Assembly: GCA_000827325.1 (NCBI GenBank)
Contig: KN832902.1
Location: forward strand, 1-64,000
Direction of reading: 5' to 3'
Source of the DNA: Oidiodendron maius Zn
Lineage: Eukaryota > Ascomycota > Leotiomycetes > Myxotrichaceae
DNA length: 64,000 bases
In this document: positions 55,156 through 64,000 of the stretch, in pieces
How the letters are laid out: every line of letters starts with the position of its first letter
How positions within the stretch are numbered: position 1 is the first letter of the stretch
The notes under the pieces: model-generated
Database searches by the model: none
What the model was told of the DNA's origin: nothing
Seen by the model: the letters and a program-made list of their open reading frames with translations, nothing else
Position numbers and translations under genes: made by a program

Positions 55156-58100
55156 TCATGTACCGAGCGACTTTTGTTTAGTAGCAGTCGATGCCATTCT
55201 CTTCGACATACTATAATTTGTTAGCACTAAGCTTATAAGAAAACGAGAGAAGCAGATGAGAGACTTACAAATCAAAGAAGGCGTATTGACTTGGACTACA
55301 TCCGAACTCGTACACAAATCTGGAGGCAAGGTAGCTGCCGAAGATAGCTCTGAGGTAGTTTTTCGGAACCTGTAAAGAGTATTATGGAGCTAGTCTTATC
55401 AGCGAATATAACAGGCATACCCTCTTACAAATCAGATCCAGTCCAATCTTCTCCAACAGCAACTTTGGCAACGCATCCGAAAGCACTGACCGCCTAAGCT
55501 GCTGGTTGTGCCATAGCTGCGACTTTTGAAGCTCCTCATTTAGTTTGGTGATCGCCACACTCAACATATCGCTTATTGTAGACCTCGGAATACCCGTATA
55601 TTCATGTTCGCGCCAAATTGCTTCGAATTCTAGTGTGGCATTTTGCTTGATCACCTCCTGGACATATTTAACGTATGCCTCGTAGAACTCCGGTACCTTG
55701 CTGTCATGGCCGACGCACATGTTCTCAACAAAGCCTTGATCGTCGAAGGACAATGATGCAAGGACTTCGAGGGAGGAAGAAGTCACGCCGCCTTTGTTAG
55801 TTGAAGCGTCTTTGAAGAGGATACAGCCTGATTTCTCGAGACAAAGTTTGGCGTCTTGGGTAATGAAGAGATTAGCGCCTTCAACAATATAGGGTATAGT
55901 GCTTTTGCCATCTTTGATGAGCTTGTTGACATTTACAAGGTCAACTGACTCAGGTCGGCCACCACAAGGCACAAAGGAGTCTACTAAACCGGTGTTCCGA
56001 AGATGGAAGGTGTTGCGGAAGGTCATACCGTTATGAATGAGCTCGCCGTTTGGAAGCTTGACATTAATATCGTCGACTAGAACACGATAGCCGTCTTTAG
56101 AGAGCTTCGAAGTATCGAATTCTGAGATCGTAACACGTCTTTTGGCGAGATGGATAAGTTCTTCATAGTTGATGCCATTTGGGTCAACAAGAACGCCGGC
56201 TCCATCAATAATAGCTGTGTACTTCTCTTTGCTTAGAAGGATCTCATTTGAACCAAGATCTCCATCAGGTCCACCAGTCTGCATCTTCCTCACCCTCGAT
56301 GGGTCCAAATTAAGCTTCCGATAGATACCCGTTACATACTCCCGAATGGACAACGTTGTCATGCCGTAAGTGTCATGAGGAATTCCCCCAAGTTTAGGAC
56401 TCTTCCCAGTAAAGAATGACTTCCACCATGCCGCTCCTCGCTTGTAGGCATGCTTAGTTGCCCAATCCACAAGATCAGCAGTGTTCTCATCCGGGCCCAT
56501 AAAGAGCATCTCTGGCTTGCCGTAAAAGTCAACAATAGGATCTTTAATACCTGGGCTTGCAGGGGGAAGTAGAAGGTCCATGATGCTATCGATGTACTTT
56601 TCGAAAGCTAACCTGCCCTTGTCCTGATGTTCAGCGTCAAGGAGAATGACACCTTTCGAGCCACCTTCTGGGATATCTTTGTTTTTGAATTGCTGGGTAT
56701 GGGCAAGACCATAGCTCTCATCAAACATAGAGCGTACGTTTATTGAATATGCCTCGTGATTTCGAGACTTGATGATCCTAATGCCACCTCGCGCAATATC
56801 TCGAAAACGAAGATGAAAGCCTCGAGATTCTGAGGTAATTACTAAGAACATCCCATATAACGGCTGGGGGTATTCAATCACCGGAAGAAACATTGGGTCT
56901 AGACGGAAGCTCAAAGCTACCTTCGTTGGGGTGTAGAAATTCGTCTTCAGGACGGCAGAATTAAATAGTCGAAATACTCCCCAAATCATCGCATCGTGCT
57001 CGTTGCTAACGACCCTTGAAACCTGCTCCTTGAGTTGGGAATCTGGAAGGACTTTGGATAATAGTGAAGGGACGACGTTGTTATCTTCGTGCTCGGAAAT
57101 TGGGGTCAAGTAAATGTCTGCGAAATTCGAGTAAAATAATCGAACAAGTTCAGGATATTGACTAATAACGTCACGAATATAGTCCGCTGTGAATGTTTCG
57201 GTGCGTAGGCGACGTTTGATGTTTGATAGAATCTCAGCATGCAGGCTTATATTTGCATCTAATGCAGAGACTAGTGAAGCATACTCGGTCCCTGTAAAGT
57301 TTTAGTAATAGCTATTTGTTTTAGCTAGTTGGGAAATACCTAGCCTATTAATGAAATGCTGAACGAATACCCAGACGCAATGTCCATAGACGGTCTCCTG
57401 TAGACTTAGGCGGCCGCTTGCAAATAGGAACTGGAACTTGTTCTGGGGGATGCAATAGAGCAGAGAGATCTCCTTAGCAATCTGGTGAATCGACTGCTCA
57501 ATTGAAGGAAATTTGGTGTTGAGAGTTTGACTAAAGATAGGCTTTAGGTAGATTGATATGATCGTAATCCTGTTGGCGAATTGCTCGACGTATTTTCTTG
57601 AGCTTGTGAGTCCATAATAATGATAAAGATCACTGAGTGCACCAAATATACCCAGGGCAGTACATTGACGGAATGCTACCACAACTCTCTTCTCGTGTGA
57701 AGCCCCAATGTCAAAGACCTCAATGACAGGCCCTGTTCTGGTAGTTGCCAAGTCAAGGATTTCCTGATATATTTGCATCGTATTCTTACTGGCTTTTGCG
57801 AGAAACATCTTGTCCCCAATTACCTGCAGTCTGGTTTCGTGAGGGCTAGGATTCGGTTCGACAAATTTGCATTGATATACGAAATTGCAACGCAGGGTTG
57901 CTTTAGAAGTCGGAGTGCCAATCAGGTTGCTAAGAGATCTGAATGTCTCAACGCGGAAGCATTTATTGGTATCCGGTCCGTCAAGATACTTTGCCTCGAG
58001 TCTCTGCTCGTATCTTGGGCCCTCACTGTAGCTTACTCCTGGTTCGCTAGTGTCGATATATATGGCATGATCAGCGGCCTCCATATCAAGTCTGATCTCT

Positions 58101-58712
58101 CCGCATTTGTCTTCTCGTGAGACCGCTGCGATTTTAGCCGCATAGAGGGATATTATGTGGCTCGAGATTGCCTTGGTGGACTCTAACTGGAAATACATGT
58201 CGTCGATGCCAAGTTCGGTGTAGAACCACTCAATTTGACGGTCGACTCTGTCGTCAGGGATCCATTTTTCTTTCATGATCATCTGTTTGACTAGATAATG
58301 TCAGTGATTAACGCTAACAGAGTCTTAGCATAGAAGCTAGAGCATTCATCGGTAGTTGGAGTTTAGCTATGTGATTAGTCCTCAAGCAAAGCTTTGCGGG
58401 ACTTCGCTCTGTATCTAAGCTCCAAACCACTGACAGAGGATACTGAAACGGTATCTAGTATAATAACTCGACGTAGGAGCTGAACTTCTATCTAATAATT
58501 CCTTTACACTGACCTTCTACCATTTGTGCCGTCTTTCCCTCGAATTTTGGTGCAATATATCCGATTGTCGAAGACCGCCAGATCTTGTGTCTATTATGGC
58601 CCCTCTGGTCATTATGGCTGGGTACACTGAGGTGTGGAAGTTGTGTAGGATTTGTGCCCAGTGTCATGATGTCCTGGTCCACCAACTTATTACAGAGTCT
58701 AGCATCCTCCAT
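55156..58712 (-). CDS. NAD-specific glutamate dehydrogenase, 1053 aa, five exons
   Basis: Exons on the minus strand: 58521-58712, 57340-58282, 55421-57291, 55269-55369 and 55156-55210; introns 238, 48, 51 and 58 nt, with all phases consistent. The first exon has LPHLSVPSHNDQRGHNRHK, RSSTIGYIAPKFEGK; exon 2 WFYTELGIDDMYFQLES; exon 3 RFRDIARGGIRIIKSRN, IPEGGSKGVILLD, KPEMLFMGPDENTADLVDWA, TGGPDGDLGSNEILL and YIVEGANLFITQDA; the end is FVYEFGCSPSQYAFFDF-MSKRMA. These are hallmarks of the large fungal NAD-GDH (yeast Gdh2, Aspergillus GdhB), which oxidises glutamate to 2-oxoglutarate and ammonium for use as carbon source. Length is close to the ~1040-1050 usual. The N-terminus is short, so this could be a second paralogue. 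Neighbours are not nitrogen genes. Confidence 0.92.
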
Positions 58713-59587
58713 GTAGGCAAAGATTTCGTCGAAGGAATCGACGTAAGCACAGAAGACTGTAAATATTGTGGCAGTCTGGACTGGAAAAAACTTTATAGCA
58801 ATAGAAGTCTCGTGGGTTAATGAGGGAGTTATGAGCCTTTAAGCATGTGGGTCTACATATAATCCCTCAGCAAGGGCCAGGGAAATATTCACTCTAAGAC
58901 AAGACACAATAGGAAATTATGGCGAGATTTCCGTCAGGCAAACCGAAAGTCTCCTATTCCTTGCATTGTACCGAATCTCCTCCAGTTAGGTTGGCGCGGT
59001 CCTTTAGGTAGTGGAGGAGTTAATGCATATAGCGTCGTCAAATGCTATTATCCGAATGATTTTGAACAATTGTACACAGGGATCGGCTATTTGGCATGAT
59101 AACTCGCCCCTTGGCGTTAGCATAGATGTAATACGGCACATGGAGGCCTCGGATACATAAAACTTTTTTTCCGGCTTATTGATTCACTTGATTCAGGCTC
59201 AAATATAACGTTTTTGCCTCGCTAACTCAAAAGTATAAAATAATTTATGCTAATTAATACGGTACATTACGTTATATTAACTGGCTAGCTGTGTTTCGTA
59301 GAGTCAGTAGTCAGTTGAATGGCAATTAATAGCCAGATGCCTCTTATTCTCCGCTCCTGACACTGCATATTCTTGACTAAAACCCTACAACCTGGGTCTG
59401 ATACGGCCTTTAAGCCTATAATACCCATTATAAAACTCCTCGTTGATGCTTCATAGTTTTATCTGCCTACGAATAATCTCGCCGCTGGATGCAGATCGCA
59501 GTTAGTGAGACCTGGAGCAAACCTTTCGGCGATCCAAGGATGCTGAGCTAGTGTTTTACCTGGGATTCATCTACAAACAAGGAAACT
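58713..59587. other. No gene recognised
   Basis: AT-rich DNA upstream of the dehydrogenase; a polyT run at 59164-59170. It contains the GDH promoter on its left side. Confidence 0.4.
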
Positions 59588-59972
59588 ATGGTGGAGAAGC
59601 CGAAAAATGATTTGGCACAGGTCCTGCTGGGGAAGCTGTCCATGGAGTTACTCGGTAAGTGATACTATTATGTCTCCGTCCGGGAAAGTTAGCAAAAATC
59701 AGTCGTGTAATTTTCTGGTCAATCTATAGGCAACATAATCGATCAGCTAGTTACTGACATACTACCAAATGGATTTCGGTCACGGACATTGACCTTATGT
59801 CGCTCCTCTTAACGTCACGTGCCCTGCATTCAGCGACGCTGGCAACCCTTTATAGCCAGGTCACCATCTCCCACTCCGAGGTTTTTTCACAAATTCATAA
59901 ACCATGTTGCTGCAAATCCAGCTTTGGGGATGATGGTTCGAATAAACTCGTGCGGGAGAGGTACAACGGATA
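59588..59972 (+). pseudogene. F-box protein N-terminal scrap
   Basis: ATG at 59588, MVEKPKNDLAQVLLGKLSME, with an intron 59655-59729 (GTAAGT..CTATAG) leading to GNIIDQLVTDIL. One frame over, DIDLMSLLLTSRALHSATLA, TLYSQVTISHSEVFSQIHK continues the pattern of fungal F-box proteins (LLSLSLTSRALH..TLPLLY..VTI). The frames do not join without a one-base shift, and nothing recognisable follows, so this is a decayed fragment. Confidence 0.45.
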
Positions 59973-60774
59973 GATGGTACAGAACAAAGAATACTTAACA
60001 TCCTTTCTCACAATGCCACACTGCCGTCATGCAGACACCTAGCTAAAAGTTCAAGGGCATTCCTCGAGGTGCCTTCCCCGCTCCAGGAAATTCGGACACG
60101 GCAATTAAGCTAATGAGAAACTAAGATTCTTCGGCAAATAGTGGAGTTCAAGAGGAGACTGAGAAATCTTGTGGGTGCAGTAGAGGAAATTCGGCACTTG
60201 TCGGGTTTATCCTACCCCGGCACTACGATGCCGTATGATTGGAAAGATAATATGTTATGCTTAGTAATCACGCTAACTCTAACCAGGAATTCGCTGCACT
60301 TGCGTGTGCGACTACGCCCGTGGGGTCGAATCTGTGCATATAAATTAAATTTCGCCTATTGGTTGGTCTTAAGGAACCGAAGCAGAATCTGCCCTTACCA
60401 CCGGCTGAACTGTCAGAAAATAATCCCTCCTTCATACAGTCGATCAATTCTACAACAAGACGGTCCGATGCATCCGCTTTTGGTTCTCGGGATAATTTTT
60501 TGAACTTAAATCGAGCCGAAAATAAAGTCGAAAAGAAGGGCCGGATGTTCTAGGGCCGTTTCCATAGCCATGCACGGGGGTCAATTTATTCCTTATGCAA
60601 GACGGCGCATCTGGCCATGCAGCAAGAGACTGTAATTAGCACTGGAAATATGCTATAGCCGTTTTAGTTTTGCTCCCGCTTTACCGAGGCCTAGTAATAC
60701 AGTTGTCTCTCTAGTATTATCTTCAACACTATTTGATGATCTTGTTCTTAATACTCTCATGTGGTGGCGATAAT
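59973..60774. other. No gene recognised
   Basis: Short frames (60141-60503, 60359-60553) without recognisable motifs; the end includes the promoter of the acyl-CoA dehydrogenase gene. Confidence 0.35.
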
Positions 60775-62334
60775 ATGGCAAATCCAACATCAATCCCGGA
60801 GGTTTTTGGTTCTTCCGCACCTTACGCAGAGCCCCCGTGGTATTTTAACAATAGCAGCGCTTACTACAGCACTTCTCACCACAATTTACGTGAAGTTGTA
60901 CGAAAGTATGTTGATTACGAGCTCCGAGATCATGCGTGCGAATGGGAAGAAAAAGGCGAGGTCCCTATGCAGGTTAGGAGTAAATTGTTATTTTCTCATA
61001 TAGCATTTTAAATCTTTCTGTTACTGATATAACATCTAGGTTTACAAGAGGCATGCAAATCTGGGGTATCTGGTAACTCTGCCTCCAGATAAAAAATATA
61101 TGGGATCAGCCAGGCTACCAGGAGATGTCGATCCAAACGACTGGGACGAATTTCATTCTCTCATCGTAGTAGATGAGCTTTCTAGGTAAGAGTGATCCTC
61201 CACAGGAGCAGCGTACGAAGCTGAAAATATTTTGTTTAGAATTGGATATTGGGGGGTGTGTTTGTGCCTTGGACAAGTCAATGCATTGGCATGCCTGGTA
61301 ATTCTGAGATGTGGAACTGAAGAACAGAAAATGTACTACTTGCGAAAAGTTGCCACTGGGGACATACGGCTTTACTATGCTGTAACGGAGCCAAATGGTT
61401 CGTAAAAATATCACCTTTGTGTAGATAAGACGTACTAAGTCAAGTGATTTCTCTAAAGCTGGGTCAGATGTTGCAAATATTCAAACAACTGCGAGAAAGG
61501 AGGGCAGCTTTTATATACTAGATGGAATCAAAAAGTGGGTTACTGGCGGTATATTTGCACAATTCTGTGTTTCTGCTGTCCGCACAGGCGGCAAAGGCCG
61601 AGGAGGGATTTCCCTACTCATTGTTCCATTGAATAGTCCAGGGATCACAATGAAGCGGATGGAGAACTCAGGGGTTAAAGCAAGTGGTGAGCATCACATT
61701 ACAATATATGGATAACGGAAACTCACAGATGGCGGTAGGTTCCACACTCATCGAATTTGATTCAGTCCGCGTACCAGTAAGGAATCTAATCGGGAAAGAA
61801 AACGCAGGATTTGCAATGATGATGTCCAACTTCAACCAGGAGCGCTTGATACTTGCTTGTGCAGCACTGCGTCTTAGCCGCGTTTGCTCGGAAGATGCCT
61901 ACAACCATAGCATTGTGAGAGAGACATTTGGGCAGAAACTTATCTCACATGCATTAATTCAAGCTAAAATTACTCAGTTTGGGATGGATATTGAGCCGGC
62001 CTTCAGTTTGTTAGAGCAACTTACCCTTACAATCAAGCGTGCCCGTATGCATCCGGCGCAAGAAGAGAGCATAGGTGGGATGACAGCGTTGCTAAAAGTC
62101 GTGAGCATGCGAACATTGGAACGATGTGTGAGGGAGGCACAGCAGATAATGGGGGGCATTGGGTATTCGAGGGGGCGGCGAGGTGGGCGGGTAGAGCAAA
62201 TCAGTCGGGATGTTCGAATGCTTGTGATCGGCGGAGGTAGTGAAGAGATAATGGTCGGCCTCGCTCTGCGACAACACCTTCGCGACTTACAAAGCTTAAA
62301 GAAACGCTCAATGCTAGTTCCGACAAAGTTGTAG
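60775..62334 (+). CDS. Acyl-CoA dehydrogenase, 441 aa, five exons
   Basis: Exons 60775-60972, 61040-61185, 61240-61397, 61459-61686 and 61739-62334, all in phase. Start MANPTSIPEVFGSSAPYAEP was chosen because the upstream in-frame ATGs precede a non-family stretch. Marks: LREVVRKYVDYELRDHA, YYAVTEPNAGSDVANIQTTA (flavin/substrate loop, formed across an intron), FYILDGIKKWVTGG, GGISLLIVPL, FNQERLILACAALRLSRVC, and AQQIMGGIGYSRG then GGGSEEIM, with the Glu at the catalytic-base position of the short/medium-chain type. It removes two hydrogens from an acyl-CoA using FAD. The adjacent thioesterase points to acyl-CoA or aryl-CoA catabolism. The final residues (SMLVPTKL) do not end in a clear peroxisomal SKL. 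Confidence 0.88.
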
Positions 62335-62469
62335 AGTAAAACCTGTAATTTAGATGTTTGAGTTGGGTGCTTGAGGCTGAGTCGGGCCGCTGTCAAGAGC
62401 CAAATGGAACAATCTAACTACTACATAGAACCACCATTTAAAAGTACGGAAACCCCTACAAAGCGGGCC

Positions 62470-63018
62470 TCAGATTTTAGCTTCCTTGAATTTTATAAGG
62501 AGCATCCGTGCATGAGCACAAGTCACACCTGGGTCGGATCCCTCCACGACTCCCGTAATCCACAACTTTCGCTCCTCTACAGAGCTAACTTTGGCAATGA
62601 TAACCGCAAAATCATCTACAAGCACTGGTCTTAGATATTCAACATCTAGCTTGGCTGTGAAAGCAGATGCATTGCCTAGTACGCTTAAACTTGCTTTCCC
62701 CATCACCTCGTCGAGAAGCATAGCAATAAGGCCACCATGGGCGATTCCAGGGTACCCAGCTAGGTCATTCCCTAGCGAAAAGGCTGCGAATACTGTTTGT
62801 TGAGAATTGTCCACGATGACGATAGGTGCTGTACGGAGCAAGTGTGGCCCTCGTAGGACACCTTCTGTGACATTAAGTTTTGCAATATGCTTAGGAATAG
62901 CGAAGACTTCGTTAAGCACTATAGAAGTTGGCGATGAAGAGAGTTCCATTGCAGCTGGATGCCTTTTAACGAAGTCTCGAAGCGAAGAGTCTAATTCTGC
63001 TTGTGTCGGTAGGGCCAT
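62470..63018 (-). CDS. Hot-dog-fold (4HBT/PaaI-like) thioesterase, 182 aa
   Basis: Single exon from ATG at 63018. Marks: GPHLLRTAPIVIVD, FSLGNDLAGYPGIAHGGLIA (the HGG helix start), MLLDEVMGKASL (general-base Asp/Glu on the hot-dog helix), FTAKLDVEYLRPVLVDD and a final strand HARMLLIKF. The family hydrolyses acyl-CoA thioesters in cytosol, mitochondria or peroxisome. It ends 135 bp from the end of the acyl-CoA dehydrogenase gene, tail to tail. Length and motifs are normal; no intron needed. Confidence 0.85.
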   Translation of the reverse strand: MALPTQAELDSSLRDFVKRHPAAMELSSSPTSIVLNEVFAIPKHIAKLNVTEGVLRGPHLLRTAPIVIVDNSQQTVFAAFSLGNDLAGYPGIAHGGLIAMLLDEVMGKASLSVLGNASAFTAKLDVEYLRPVLVDDFAVIIAKVSSVEERKLWITGVVEGSDPGVTCAHARMLLIKFKEAKI

Positions 63019-64000
63019 GGCTGCATTTGCATAACTTGCCGACGAAATTAGTTCCTAGAATACTAGGGGAGAGTTGACTTCTAGGCTCTCATGCAATTAA
63101 GGAACATACAGTAGTGTTGCAACAATTTGACCTGGAGTTGACGATTTAAATTGCCAGCACGATCGGAGAAGCCTGTATTAAATACATAAGCAGTGCCATG
63201 TGTACTAATATGCCAGCGAATATTGAGTCCTGGCACTCCAACACGCCCTTTACGTAGTATAGAGCCGACTCTTGGCCGCCACTCCCCCCCCAAAGACCGA
63301 CAGGACTATAAACCAGGGCATAACCGTAGCCAAGAACCAACGATCAGATAATAAATCATAGCCCATGTCTTATGCAATGGGATCATATTGTGCGCCCTCG
63401 CTTGCTCCGTTACGGATATACTGACTATCCGAATATCCTTCACACGTTCAGATTATGTGCTCAGCGAATGCAAAGGTTGCTTCCCCTTATGTCTATTCTG
63501 GCTAGCAAGCGCTTCATTCCGGCGAGGTTAATAATGTGCACGCTAGATTAATCTCCGTGGTTGCCTGCTTTGTATTCTGACAATCCTGTTTTCGAGACAC
63601 TCGCACTTTGGCTGTTAAATGGTTGCTAAGGCAAATACCTTTCCACATATCTATTGACCGTTAGAGTTTCTCCCAACATCACATCTTCATGTTTTATATA
63701 TACGATCTAATACTTATCCAACAAGCTTTTTTTTGGGAAGTACGTGCAGGTAAAGAATGATTAATAGGCCAAAGCTACTAATGATATTGCCTGCCAATCT
63801 ATCATCTGGTGATCTCTAACTTGCTGCAGAGGAGTTGTATGATGTGAAGAAAATATCGAACCCCGTTATCTTATCCGCAGCCTGATCACCCATATGCGGA
63901 TCATATCATCCTTCAACCCGGAGTCCTTTGGAGAGAAGGTGAGGTTCATGAACCTGATATGTGGTCTTGGTATTCCTCTGGGTTGGTTTACGCACTAGAA
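63019..64000. other. No gene recognised to the right edge
   Basis: The first part is the thioesterase upstream region. Short minus-strand frames (63081-63340) have no recognisable motifs; a T8 run lies at 63727-63734. Confidence 0.4.

Noticed and set aside
1-64000. Starship-type giant element
   Set aside because: Accessory cargo such as HET and NLR genes is present, but no DUF3435 captain tyrosine recombinase was found in any frame.
1-64000. CRISPR arrays, rRNA, tRNA genes
   Set aside because: No regularly spaced repeat-spacer array, no rRNA-like stretch, and no convincing A/B box cloverleaf noticed by eye; a tRNA scan was not possible.

Overview
The window is nuclear DNA of a filamentous ascomycete (Pezizomycotina). 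The signs are short introns (45-110 nt, GT..AG with CTAAC/CTGAC-like branch sites), fungal-only families (HET, 2EXR, Helo_like_N-NACHT-ankyrin NLR, LaeA-like TAM methyltransferase, fungal MARVEL and NmrA proteins), a Tad-like LINE and many small inverted-repeat elements. The class within Pezizomycotina cannot be fixed from the sequence. All exon boundaries below were deduced by eye from splice signals and reading frame.

Layout. 0-0.6 kb: 3' end of a LINE. 1.6-18 kb: an island of self/non-self recognition and defence-type genes in mixed states of decay: a HET gene, a MYND-finger relic, an NB-ARC scrap, a damaged gene of the family commonly mislabelled geranylgeranyl pyrophosphate synthetase, an F-box-ankyrin relic, a large NACHT-ankyrin NLR and a 2EXR gene, with a truncated MULE among them. 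18-26.6 kb: repeat-rich DNA with at least five inverted-repeat elements and three copies of an unrecognised gene family that shares a C-terminal tail; one apparently orphan three-exon gene sits inside. 26.7-37.5 kb: mostly intact metabolic genes (FAH-family hydrolase and VOC protein sharing a divergent promoter, lipocalin-like protein, GST, secreted SnoaL-like protein, SDR reductase). They could form an aromatic-compound degradation or detoxification set; this is inference. 38-51 kb: F-box protein, LaeA-like methyltransferase, MARVEL/NmrA head-to-head pair, a damaged MFS transporter, and a carboxylesterase that has lost its catalytic middle. 52-63 kb: a Myb/SANT gene, a complete five-exon NAD-glutamate dehydrogenase (1053 aa), an F-box scrap, and a tail-to-tail acyl-CoA dehydrogenase/thioesterase pair. 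The last kilobase holds no recognisable gene.

Overall this looks like an accessory, transposon-peppered region in which immune-type genes are decaying while catabolic genes remain intact. No CRISPR, rRNA or convincing tRNA was seen. The most unusual item is the repeated gene family at 18.3-26.3 kb, whose 5' leader reappears at 40.1 kb where it supplies the stop codon of an unrelated F-box gene.
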